From the NCBI RefSeq assembly GCF_001421245.1, contig NZ_LMKE01000015.1, positions 20,337-84,336 on the forward strand: DNA of 64,000 bases, read 5' to 3'. The translations under genes and the position numbers were made by a program. Below are positions 19,165 through 27,423 of this stretch, one piece after another. The first letter of the stretch is position 1. Each line of letters begins with the position of its first letter. The notes under the pieces are model-generated. The model did no database searches. It saw only the letters and a list, made by a program, of their open reading frames with translations, and was not told the origin of the DNA. Source of the DNA: Sphingomonas sp. Leaf10. GTDB taxonomy: Bacteria > Pseudomonadota > Alphaproteobacteria > Sphingomonadales > Sphingomonadaceae.

Positions 19165-21441
19165 TCAACCCGGCGTCACGAAACTGTCAAGCACCCGCTT
19201 TTGTCCGGCCGTCTCGAACAGCACTTCCAGCTTGTTGCCTTCGATCGTCTCGATCGTGCCATAGCCGAATTTCTGGTGAAACACGCGCTGCCCGGTCGAC
19301 AGATCGCTACGCCCCTTGTTGCCGAGGCTGATCGCGCTTGCCCGCGCCTCGACCACGCGCGACGGGGCGGTGGTGAAGGTCGACGCCTGCGAAGCGGCCC
19401 GCTGCCATCCCGGACCCCGCCCGGTGCCGCGCGCAACGTCCGCGAACGGATCGGCCCGCTCGCTCCAATTGGCGCGCCACAGGCTCTCGCCGCCCGCCAT
19501 CGTCGTCTCGGTCTCGATATGCTCGGGCGGCAGTTCGCCGACGAAGCGCGAAGGCAGCGACGAATTCCATTGGCCATAGATGCGGCGATTGGCAGCATGG
19601 AACACCACCGCCAGCCGCCGCGCGCGGGTGATCGCGACATAGGCGAGGCGGCGTTCCTCTTCCAGGCTCGCGGTGCCGCCCTCGTCGAGCGAGCGCTGCG
19701 ACGGGAACAGCCCTTCCTCCCATCCGACGCAGAACACCGTGTCGAACTCCAATCCCTTGGCGGCATGGATCGTCATGATCGTGACCTTCGGCTCTTCCGC
19801 CGACGCCTCGTTGTCCATGACCAGTGAGACGTGTTCGAGGAAGGCGCCAAGCGACTCATATTCCTCCATCGCCCGGACCAGTTCGGTCAGGTTCTCCAGC
19901 CGCCCGGCCGCTTCCGCCGTCTTTTCCGCCTGATACATGGCGGTATAGCCGCTTTCGTCGAGCAACTGCCGCGCCAGTTCGGCATGGGGCAAAGTCTGCG
20001 CCATGTCGCGCCAGCGCGCGAAATCTCCGACCAGCCGCCCCAGCGACTTGCGCGCCGCGCCGGTCAGTTCATCGGTGTCAAGAATGCGTGCGGCGGCGGT
20101 CATCAGCGACGAACCCGTCGCCCGGGCATAACGGTGGATGGTCTGCACCGCCTTGTCGCCCAGACCCCGCTTGGGGACGTTGACGATCCGTTCGAACGCC
20201 AAGTCGTCGGCCGGCTGGTTCACGACCCGCAGATAGGCGAGCGCATCGCGGATTTCGGCGCGTTCGTAAAAGCGAAAACCCCCGACGATCCGGTAGGGCA
20301 TGCCGATGCCGATGAAGCGTTCTTCGAATTCGCGGGTCTGATGCTGGGCACGCACGAGGATTGCGAACTGGTCGAGATTCTTGCCGTCGCGTTGCCCGCG
20401 TTCGATCATCTCACCGACCCGGCGCGCTTCCTCCGGGCCGTCCCATACGCCGATGACGCGAACCTTTTCGCCGACATCGCATTCGGTCCACAGCGTCTTG
20501 CCCAGCCGTCCGCCATTATGCGCGATCACGCCCGATGCCGCGCCGAGGATATGGGGGGTCGACCGGTAATTCTGTTCCAGCCGGACGATCTTCGCGCCCG
20601 GAAAGTCGCGTTCGAAGCGCAGGATATTTTCGACCTGCGCACCTCGCCACGAATAGATCGACTGATCGTCGTCGCCGACGCAGCACAGGTTGCGCCGTTC
20701 CTGCGCCAGCAACCGCAGCCACAGATACTGGACGCTGTTGGTATCCTGATATTCGTCGACCATGATGTAGCGGAAACGCTGCTGATACCCCGCCAGCACC
20801 TCGCGATGGGTGCGCAGGATGGTCAGCACATGCAGCAACAGGTCGCCGAAGTCGCAGGCATTCACCGCCTTCAACCGGTCCTGATATTGCTGGTACAGTT
20901 CGCCGCCACGCCCGTTGGCGAAGCGTTCGCTCTCCCCGGCATCGACATCGGCGGGGGTCATCCCCTTATTCTTCCACCCGTCGATCAGCCCGGCAAGGCT
21001 GCGCGCCGGCCAGCGCTTTTCATCGAGATCGGCGGCGACGATAAGCTGTTTGAGCAATCGCAGCTGGTCGTCGGTATCGAGGATGGTGAAGTTCGATTGC
21101 AGCCCGACCAGCTCGGCATGACGCCGCAGCATCTTCGCCCCGATCGCGTGGAAGGTGCCGAGCCACGGCATTCCCTCCACCAGATCGCCGACCAGCCGCC
21201 CGACCCGTTCGCGCATCTCCCGCGCGGCCTTGTTGGTGAAGGTCACCGACAGGATTTCGGATGGATAGGCTTTGCGGGTGTAGAGCAGATGCGCCAGCCG
21301 CGCGGTCAGCGCCGCGGTCTTGCCGGTGCCCGCACCGGCCAGGACCAGCACCGGGCCGTCGGTGGTCAGCACCGCATCACGCTGGGGTTCGTTCAGCCCG
21401 CGCAGATAGGGCGGATCGGCAGGAGTAGGGGCAAGCGACAT
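19165..21441 (-). CDS. UvrD/PcrA-family ATP-dependent 3-5 DNA helicase
   Basis: 758-aa superfamily 1A helicase. Motif I AGAGTGKT lies at residues 35-42 and the Q-motif LNEPQRDAV precedes it. Motif II is VDEYQDTN, motif III GDDDQSIYSWRG, motif IV LEQNYRS, motif V TIHAAKGLEFD and motif VI VAITRAR. The C-terminus has GQRVFHQKFGYGTIETIEG, the Tudor-like RNA-polymerase-binding domain of UvrD/PcrA. It acts in nucleotide excision and mismatch repair and in removing stalled polymerase. I chose ATG 21441, next to LNEPQ; no clear ribosome site is visible. Confidence 0.95.
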   Translation of the reverse strand: MSLAPTPADPPYLRGLNEPQRDAVLTTDGPVLVLAGAGTGKTAALTARLAHLLYTRKAYPSEILSVTFTNKAAREMRERVGRLVGDLVEGMPWLGTFHAIGAKMLRRHAELVGLQSNFTILDTDDQLRLLKQLIVAADLDEKRWPARSLAGLIDGWKNKGMTPADVDAGESERFANGRGGELYQQYQDRLKAVNACDFGDLLLHVLTILRTHREVLAGYQQRFRYIMVDEYQDTNSVQYLWLRLLAQERRNLCCVGDDDQSIYSWRGAQVENILRFERDFPGAKIVRLEQNYRSTPHILGAASGVIAHNGGRLGKTLWTECDVGEKVRVIGVWDGPEEARRVGEMIERGQRDGKNLDQFAILVRAQHQTREFEERFIGIGMPYRIVGGFRFYERAEIRDALAYLRVVNQPADDLAFERIVNVPKRGLGDKAVQTIHRYARATGSSLMTAAARILDTDELTGAARKSLGRLVGDFARWRDMAQTLPHAELARQLLDESGYTAMYQAEKTAEAAGRLENLTELVRAMEEYESLGAFLEHVSLVMDNEASAEEPKVTIMTIHAAKGLEFDTVFCVGWEEGLFPSQRSLDEGGTASLEEERRLAYVAITRARRLAVVFHAANRRIYGQWNSSLPSRFVGELPPEHIETETTMAGGESLWRANWSERADPFADVARGTGRGPGWQRAASQASTFTTAPSRVVEARASAISLGNKGRSDLSTGQRVFHQKFGYGTIETIEGNKLEVLFETAGQKRVLDSFVTPG

Positions 21442-21633
21442 CGTCGAACAGGTAGGGAACGAAACGTACAGCGACAAGCAAGGAAATTGTTCCGGAACCG
21501 TCATCGTGGTGCAACGGATGCTACGCTGCGCTGCAACAATCAGCCGGTATCAGCGCGTTGCCTGTGGACGGCGGCATCCGATACGCGGGTGACCGCCGCC
21601 GCGACGGGCACCGAATTCGCAGGAGCTGCCAAC

Positions 21634-21936
21634 ATGACCATCCGTATCGTCGCCCTCGCGGCGACCGCTTTCGCGTGCCTGTCGTCCGTCGCTTATGCCG
21701 ATACCCGCGAACCCGTCTCGGTCCACGTCTCCTATGCCGGACTGGACCTGAGCAAGGTCGAGGATCGCCGTATCCTCAACGCCCGCATCGACCGTGCCTC
21801 GCTCAAGGCTTGCCGTTCGAGCGCCTTCGGCCTGCGCCGGATTGCCGACGAAAACCGCTGCCGCGCCGAAATGCACAGCGATGGTCAGGTTCGCGTCGCG
21901 CAGTTGCAGCCGGTGACCGTCGCCAGCACCAAGTAA
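21634..21936 (+). CDS. UrcA family exported protein
   Basis: 100 aa. Signal peptide MTIRIVALAATAFACLSSVAYA precedes a mature part with VHVSYAGLDLSKVEDRRIL, the core phrase of the UrcA family (alphaproteobacterial periplasmic proteins of unknown function). Two cysteines (ACRSS and NRCRA) could form a disulfide. AGGAG at 21621-21625 fixes the start. Single gene, divergent from the helicase. Confidence 0.85.
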   Translation: MTIRIVALAATAFACLSSVAYADTREPVSVHVSYAGLDLSKVEDRRILNARIDRASLKACRSSAFGLRRIADENRCRAEMHSDGQVRVAQLQPVTVASTK

Positions 21937-21946
21937 CCTTACGGTT

Positions 21947-21977
21947 CGCCACCCCGGCCACGGTGCCGGCGGTGGCG
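21947..21977 (+). terminator. Terminator-like hairpin after the UrcA gene
   Basis: CGCCACC at 21947-21953 pairs with GGTGGCG at 21971-21977, with further CGG/CCG pairing inside. It begins 10 bases after the stop. There is no clear U-tract, so termination is inferred from position. Confidence 0.4.
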
Positions 21978-22051
21978 ATACCGATAGTTGCGTGGTGTTG
22001 CCTGTCCGGGAAACCTTCTTGCGCAACCGCCGCAAATCGGTAGGCGGGGGC

Positions 22052-23317
22052 ATGACCCATCCGCATCCCATGCGCGCCCATCGCCGCATCCTGATCGCCA
22101 GCCTGATCGGCACCTCGGTCGAATTCTACGACTTCTATATTTATGCGACCGCCGCGACGCTCGTCTTCGGGTCGCTGTTCTTTCCGTCGGAAAGTGCATC
22201 GGCGCAGTTGATGGCGAGTTACCTGTCGATCGGCCTCGCGTTCATCGCCCGGCCGCTGGGTGCGGTGGTGTTCGGCCATTTCGGCGATCGGCTGGGTCGC
22301 AAGTCGACGCTGGTCGCATCGCTAATGCTGATGGGCGGATCGACGCTGCTGATCGCGTTCCTGCCGACCTACGCCCAGGTCGGCTGGGTCGCGCCGCTGC
22401 TGCTGTGTACGCTGCGGTTCGCGCAAGGGTTGGGCTTGGGCGGCGAATGGGGCGGGGCGGCATTGCTCGCGGTCGAAAACGCCCCACCGGGCTGGCGCGG
22501 GCGGTTCGGCATGGTGCCGCAACTGGGCGCCCCGGTCGGCTTCATTGCCGCCAACGGGCTGTTCCTGCTGCTCGGCCTGACGCTTTCCGAGGCGGATTTC
22601 CTCGCCTGGGGCTGGCGCTTGCCGTTCCTGTTCAGTGTCGCGCTGGTCGGGCTGGGCCTGTGGGTGCGGGTCAAGCTCAGTGAAACCCCCGCCTTTGCCA
22701 AGGCGCTGGCGCACGAAGCGCCGCCCAGCGTCCCGATCGCCGAACTGGCCGGCGGCCATCTGCGCGCGACGCTGGCCGGGACCTTCGGCGTGATCGCCTG
22801 TTTCGCGCTCTACTATATCGCGACGACCTTCGTGCTCGGCTATGGCACCACGACGCTCGGCTACCCGCGTGGTGCCTTCCTGCAGACGCAACTGGTCGCG
22901 ATCCTGTTCATGGCGCTCGGTATCGCGCTCGCCGGCTGGCTGTCCGACCGGTCGACGCCGGCACGCGTACTGGCGGGCGGTTGCATCGGCGTGGTCGGGG
23001 TGGGCGCGCTGCTCGGCCCGATGATCGGCGGAGGATCGCTGTTCGTAATCGGCGCGTGGCTGTCGTTCGCGCTGCTGATGATGGGCTTCGTCTATGGTCC
23101 TCTCGGCGCGTGGCTGCCTGCGCTGTTCCCGGCGCGGGTGCGCTATACCGGCGCATCGATGGGATTCAACGTCGGTGGGGTGATCGGCGGCGGCCTGACC
23201 CCCAGCATCGCCCAGGCGCTGTCGATCGATTACGGGCTATGGTCGGTCGGCATGGTGCTGGCCGGGGCAGGGGTGGCCAGCCTGATCGGCCTCGCCATCG
23301 TTCCGCGCGACGGTTGA
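22052..23317 (+). CDS. MHS-family MFS transporter (metabolite:H+ symporter)
   Basis: 421-aa inner-membrane carrier. ASLIGTSVEFYDFYIYATAATLVF and GAVVFGHFGDRLGRKSTLV are the hallmark helix-1 and loop 2-3 sequences of the MHS group (ProP, ShiA, KgtP relatives). LGLGGEWGGAALLAVENAP is the helix 4-5 signature. It imports an organic acid or osmolyte with protons; the substrate cannot be read from sequence. ATG 22052 is chosen next to the first helix. It ends 2 bases before the convergent diguanylate cyclase stop. Confidence 0.9.
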   Translation: MTHPHPMRAHRRILIASLIGTSVEFYDFYIYATAATLVFGSLFFPSESASAQLMASYLSIGLAFIARPLGAVVFGHFGDRLGRKSTLVASLMLMGGSTLLIAFLPTYAQVGWVAPLLLCTLRFAQGLGLGGEWGGAALLAVENAPPGWRGRFGMVPQLGAPVGFIAANGLFLLLGLTLSEADFLAWGWRLPFLFSVALVGLGLWVRVKLSETPAFAKALAHEAPPSVPIAELAGGHLRATLAGTFGVIACFALYYIATTFVLGYGTTTLGYPRGAFLQTQLVAILFMALGIALAGWLSDRSTPARVLAGGCIGVVGVGALLGPMIGGGSLFVIGAWLSFALLMMGFVYGPLGAWLPALFPARVRYTGASMGFNVGGVIGGGLTPSIAQALSIDYGLWSVGMVLAGAGVASLIGLAIVPRDG

Positions 23318-23319
23318 TA

Positions 23320-24507
23320 TCAGCCCACGCGGCTGGCCCGGTTCGGTTCGGCGCTGACCGGATCGGGCACCGGCAGGATGCGGTTGCGCCCGGCGTCCTT
23401 GGCGGCATAGGCGGCGCGATCGGCACGTTCGAGCAGGCTGTCGATCGTGTCCGCCGGCTCCAGCACCGCCAGCCCGGCGCTGATCGTTACCGCCGGCAGA
23501 TGCGATGCTGTTTCCGACAGCGCCGTCCGCACGGTCTGTGCACTCAGCCACGCCCCGCGCAGCGTTGTGCGTTCGAGCAGCGCGACGAACTCCTCACCGC
23601 CCAGCCGGCCGAGCGCCGCGCCGGCGGGCAGACGATCGACCAGGATCCGGGCAAAGGCGCGCAGCACCTTGTCGCCAATGGCATGGCCGTAGCTGTCATT
23701 GACCCGCTTGAAATGATCGAGGTCGAACAGGACCGCCGCCAGCGGCTGCTGTCGCGCGCGGGCGCCGGCCATCATCGCCTGCGCCCGCCGGTCGAACCCG
23801 CGACGGTTGGCGATACCGGTCAGCGGATCGGTCTCCGACTCCGCGATCGTCCGCCCCATCGCCGCCTGCACGACCAGCAATAGCGCCAGCAACCCGACCG
23901 TCACGATCAGCATTCCGCCGACCGACTGCGACAGCAGCGCATAGCTGCTCGTGGCATAGGCGATCGCGGTCGCGCCCGATCCGAACGCAACGGCGAACAG
24001 CGGCTTGATGATGAAATAGGTCGTCATCAGCGCCAGAGCGATACCCAGCGCCAGCCATAACGGGCCGCGCTTCCGCCGCACCGCATCGACCGCGATGAAC
24101 GTCGCCACCGCCGATCCGGCCATGAACGGCGACTGGAACGCCAGTTCGTACCACAGTTCGTTGCGCGGACCGCCCCAGATCGCCGCGCGGATCAACGCGC
24201 CGCACATGATCAGCAGGGCGAACGCCCGCCACGGCCGCCGCCGCCCCGCCATCAGCGCCAGCCCCAGCAACAGCATCGCGATGCTGACCAGGAACGATCC
24301 GTAGCTGAGTATCATGAATGGCGTCGTGAACGGCGTGAGCCGCACGCCCAGTTCGCTGAGCGGCGTCACCCCGCCGATCAGATAGGTCAGCGCGAAACAG
24401 GTTACGTAACGCTGTCCGGGATAGGACAAGCGGATGATCGCGAATGTGACCGCGAACAGTCCGGCAATAACAGCGTTACAGATGAGGGCGTAAACCGCGC
24501 TATCCAT
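23320..24507 (-). CDS. Membrane diguanylate cyclase (GGDEF domain)
   Basis: 395 aa. Seven or so hydrophobic helices occupy residues 1-220 (MASE-like membrane sensor). A GGDEF domain follows: DPLTGIANRRGFD at the start, FDLDHFKRVNDSYGH, and active-site GGEEF at 303-307. It should make cyclic di-GMP. No RxxD inhibitory site is seen five residues before GGEEF (LPAGAALGR), so product inhibition there is unlikely. There is no EAL domain. Single gene, convergent with the MHS transporter. Confidence 0.9.
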   Translation of the reverse strand: MDSAVYALICNAVIAGLFAVTFAIIRLSYPGQRYVTCFALTYLIGGVTPLSELGVRLTPFTTPFMILSYGSFLVSIAMLLLGLALMAGRRRPWRAFALLIMCGALIRAAIWGGPRNELWYELAFQSPFMAGSAVATFIAVDAVRRKRGPLWLALGIALALMTTYFIIKPLFAVAFGSGATAIAYATSSYALLSQSVGGMLIVTVGLLALLLVVQAAMGRTIAESETDPLTGIANRRGFDRRAQAMMAGARARQQPLAAVLFDLDHFKRVNDSYGHAIGDKVLRAFARILVDRLPAGAALGRLGGEEFVALLERTTLRGAWLSAQTVRTALSETASHLPAVTISAGLAVLEPADTIDSLLERADRAAYAAKDAGRNRILPVPDPVSAEPNRASRVG

Positions 24508-24575
24508 TTGGCGTCGTCCGGTGATTCATTCCTTTGGCGTCCGCCACCGTTCTTCGCGGTCGATACCCCGGTCCG

Positions 24576-25130
24576 TCAATCCCCGTCGTTCACGGCCAGT
24601 CGTAATAGCGTTATCTTGGCCTTGCCATAGACCCGCTCGGCATCGACCGTGAAGCGTGGCAGGTCGATCGCCTCGGCCTTGGCGGTTTCGATGCTGACCC
24701 ACGTCGCCGGACCGATCCAGCCGAGCCGCGCCAGCTTGTCCGCCGCCACCGCGCCCGCCCCGCTGCCATAGGGCGGGTCCATCATCACCACGTCGAGCGG
24801 ACGTGGCGCCGGTCCCAGCGCCAGCACCGACGTCGCGCGCACATCGCCGCCCGCCGCGTCCAGCTTGGTCAGGTTGGCGCGTAGTGCATCCAGTGCGGCG
24901 CGATCCTGTTCGACGAACAGGCACGTCGCCGCCCCGCGCGACAGCGCCTCGATCCCCAGCGCGCCCGATCCGGCGAACAGGTCGGCGACCGCCAGTTCGT
25001 CGAAGCTGCCGACCCGGCTGGCCAGCATCGAAAACAGCGCCTCGCGTGTGCGATCGGCGGTGGGACGGGTGGCGTCCCCCTTCGGCGCGACGATCGGCCG
25101 CCCGCGCCACATGCCCGAAATGACCCGCAT
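24576..25130 (-). CDS. rsmD: 16S rRNA m2G966 methyltransferase RsmD
   Basis: 184-aa SAM-dependent methyltransferase. It starts MRVISGMWRGRPIVAPKG and has the RPTADRTREALFSML phrase typical of RsmD, the SAM-binding VADLFAGSGALGIEALSRG and catalytic DPPYG. It methylates N2 of G966 in 16S rRNA. The ATG shares one base with the rluB stop (TGATG), so the pair is coupled, a common rRNA-modification operon. Confidence 0.95.
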   Translation of the reverse strand: MRVISGMWRGRPIVAPKGDATRPTADRTREALFSMLASRVGSFDELAVADLFAGSGALGIEALSRGAATCLFVEQDRAALDALRANLTKLDAAGGDVRATSVLALGPAPRPLDVVMMDPPYGSGAGAVAADKLARLGWIGPATWVSIETAKAEAIDLPRFTVDAERVYGKAKITLLRLAVNDGD

Positions 25131-26710
25131 CAGCGCTTGCCCCCGCCCGGACGGCCGCCGCCTTTGGGCTTGCCCTTGCCGGGCCTGGTCGAAGGCGCAG
25201 CCTTGGCCCAACCGGTCGGCTTGCGCTTCGGCCGATCGACGAAGCTTGCCCGGTCGGCATCGGCGGCCTGTTCGCGCGTCATCCGCTTTTCGACCGGACC
25301 CCGCGGAGGTTCGCTGCGCTCGACGCGCGGCTTGCGGGCGACCCCGTCATAGCCCGGCCGATCGGCATGGGCGCCGGCACGACGCGTGCGGGCATTCTCC
25401 GGGCGCTCGCCATAGGCCCGCCGGTCGCCAAGACCCGGCTGACGCCGTTCGGCCGGTGTCTGTCCCGCCTGCGTCAACGGATCGAAGCCCTCGCGACTCT
25501 CGACCGGCCGTTCTGTCGCGTGGGTGCGCGGGCCGACCCGACGCGCATCGGGGTTACGCGGGCGATCGCCGAAGCCGGCACGTTCCGGCCGCGCGCCGAA
25601 GCTGCGCCGTTCGCCGTCTCCCTGCGGTCGTGCCCCGAAGCTACGCCGTTCGCTATCGCCCTGCGGCCGACCCGGACCGTCGCGATCGGGGCGGCGGCCG
25701 CTGAAGCCCGAGCGCTGCCCGTCGCGTTCGACGCGCGGGCGTTCATCGAACCGGGGCGTCGCCACCGGTTCGGGACGCGGCAACGGCGTCGCGCGCTTCC
25801 ATGCCTTCAGCGCCGCCGGATCGGCACCCTCGGGCGTCGGCTTGCTGGTCGGCTTGTTCGCCAGCGTCTTCCGGAACGCGACCAGTTCGTGCTGCTTGAT
25901 CTCGTCCACCTCGCCCTCAGGCAGGTCTTCGAGGAGGAACGGGCCATAGCGCGTGCGGATCAGGCGCGACACCTTCAGCCCCAGATGTTCGAGGACACGG
26001 CGAACCTCGCGGTTCTTGCCCTCGGTCAGCGTCATCTCGATCCAGGTATTGGTGCCGGTGCGCCGTTCGAGATTGGCGTTGATCGGGCCATAGCGCACGC
26101 CCTCGATCTCGATGCCCATCATCAGGTCTTCGAGCGTCTGTTGGCTGATCTCGCCATAGGCACGCGCGCGGTACGTCCGCTCGACTCCGGTCGCGGGCAG
26201 TTCCAGACGGCGTTTGAATTCGCCGTCGGTCGTCATCAGCAACAACCCTTCGGTATTCAAATCGAGACGCCCGACCGGGATCAGCCGCGGCAACCCCTTG
26301 GGCAGCCGGTCATAGATCGTCTCGCGCCCCGCACCGTCGCGTTCGGCGGTCAGCGTGCCGGCCGGCTTGTGGAAGCGGAACAGCCGCGTCGGTTCGGGTG
26401 CGGCAACGGGTGCGCCATCGACGGTCACGCCCTTCAGATTGGGCAGGATGGTCGCGGGCGTTTCGAGAGTGACGCCGTCCAGCGCAACGCGCCCGGCGGC
26501 GATCATGCGCTCGATGTCGCGCCGCGATGCGACGCCGGCACGTGCCAGCAGCTTGGCGATTCGCTGGCCTTCACGCGGGGAATCGGTCGTGGATTCGGGT
26601 GGGGTAACGATGGTCAGGGTTTCCGTTTGCGGCGATGTGACGAAAGTTTCAGCCGAAGCGGTTCCTTCGTCGCGTTCGCGAGTTTGTGCGTTCGTATAAG
26701 CTGTATGCAT
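25130..26710 (-). CDS. rluB: 23S rRNA pseudouridine synthase RluB-like with long disordered tail
   Basis: About 526 aa. An S4 RNA-binding domain (QRIAKLLARAGVASRRDIERMI) is followed by an RsuA/RluB catalytic domain with GRLDLNTEGLLL, where the Asp is the nucleophile. The C-terminal 230 residues are arginine-, glycine- and proline-rich low complexity with tandem GERRSFGARP units, ending in a basic RPGKGKPKGGGRPGGGKR. RluB modifies U2605 of 23S rRNA; the RluB/RsuA/RluE subtype is inferred from the overall match. The N-terminus is uncertain: ATG 26710 and ATG 26734 are both in frame, and the divergent receiver gene starts at 26734. Confidence 0.9.
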   Translation of the reverse strand: MHTAYTNAQTRERDEGTASAETFVTSPQTETLTIVTPPESTTDSPREGQRIAKLLARAGVASRRDIERMIAAGRVALDGVTLETPATILPNLKGVTVDGAPVAAPEPTRLFRFHKPAGTLTAERDGAGRETIYDRLPKGLPRLIPVGRLDLNTEGLLLMTTDGEFKRRLELPATGVERTYRARAYGEISQQTLEDLMMGIEIEGVRYGPINANLERRTGTNTWIEMTLTEGKNREVRRVLEHLGLKVSRLIRTRYGPFLLEDLPEGEVDEIKQHELVAFRKTLANKPTSKPTPEGADPAALKAWKRATPLPRPEPVATPRFDERPRVERDGQRSGFSGRRPDRDGPGRPQGDSERRSFGARPQGDGERRSFGARPERAGFGDRPRNPDARRVGPRTHATERPVESREGFDPLTQAGQTPAERRQPGLGDRRAYGERPENARTRRAGAHADRPGYDGVARKPRVERSEPPRGPVEKRMTREQAADADRASFVDRPKRKPTGWAKAAPSTRPGKGKPKGGGRPGGGKR

Positions 26711-26733
26711 CCCGGTGGAAAGCGAGTGGGGCA

Positions 26734-27168
26734 ATGTTGTTTGGGCGCAAGAAGCGGCACATCAACCGGATCCTGGTCGTCGAGGACGAACCGCTGGTCG
26801 CGTTCGATACCGAACACTTCCTCGGTGCCTCGGGATTCGAGATCGCGGCGACGGTCGATACGGTAGCGGGCGCACTGGCGACGCTGGAGTCCGGTTGCGA
26901 CCTCGACCTCGTGCTGGTCGACATCAACCTGTCCGATGGCAACGGACTGGACGTGGCGCGATCGGCGCACGAACGCGGCATGCCGGTGTTGCTGGTTACC
27001 GGTGCCTGCCCGCAAGAGGCGCAGGTGTTTGCGGCAGGATGTCTCAGCAAACCCTATCCGCAAAAGGATCTGCTGAGCGCGATCGATGCGATCGACGCGG
27101 TAATCGGCGGGGCGAAACTGCCGCGACGCTTGCCGAGCGGGTTCAACCTGTTTCGTACGGCGGCGTAA
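26734..27168 (+). CDS. Single-domain response regulator
   Basis: 144-aa receiver-only protein with the acidic pair in VVEDEP, phospho-acceptor D63 in VLVDINLSDG and lysine in CLSKPYP. The basic N-terminal arm MLFGRKKRH and short tail lack an output domain. ATG 26734 follows GAGTGGGG. It is divergent from rluB with starts only 24 bases apart or less. No kinase is adjacent. Confidence 0.82.
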   Translation: MLFGRKKRHINRILVVEDEPLVAFDTEHFLGASGFEIAATVDTVAGALATLESGCDLDLVLVDINLSDGNGLDVARSAHERGMPVLLVTGACPQEAQVFAAGCLSKPYPQKDLLSAIDAIDAVIGGAKLPRRLPSGFNLFRTAA

Positions 27169-27205
27169 GGAGGATCGGCGGCGGGCAGTAAGGTTTGCGA
27201 CATTG

Positions 27206-27311
27206 CTCCCCTACCTGGAAGGGAGGGGCTGGGGTGGGTAGGTCCGCGAGGACAGGTCACGTCCGCCAACGGGCCAACCCACCCCCGACCCCTCCCTTTC
27301 AGGGAGGGGAG
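27206..27311. repeat. Interspersed inverted repeat, about 106 bp
   Basis: The left arm (27206-27239, CTCCCCTACCTGGAAGGGAG...) is nearly identical to the reverse complement of the right arm (27278-27311), with a handful of mismatches over 34 bases. The centre is GC-rich. Each arm is itself a small hairpin (CCCT...AGGG). It lies between a receiver gene and the AmpG-like gene, in the 27169-27423 gap that holds nothing else recognisable. Confidence 0.7.
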
Positions 27312-27423
27312 ACGCATCCGCCCCTAACTGCTTGAACTGCACATTGAAGGCGCAACGCCACACCCCTACCTTGCCGCCACCGCCAACCCCTTCTACGGTC
27401 CCCCCCCTTCCGGGAGGACATGA

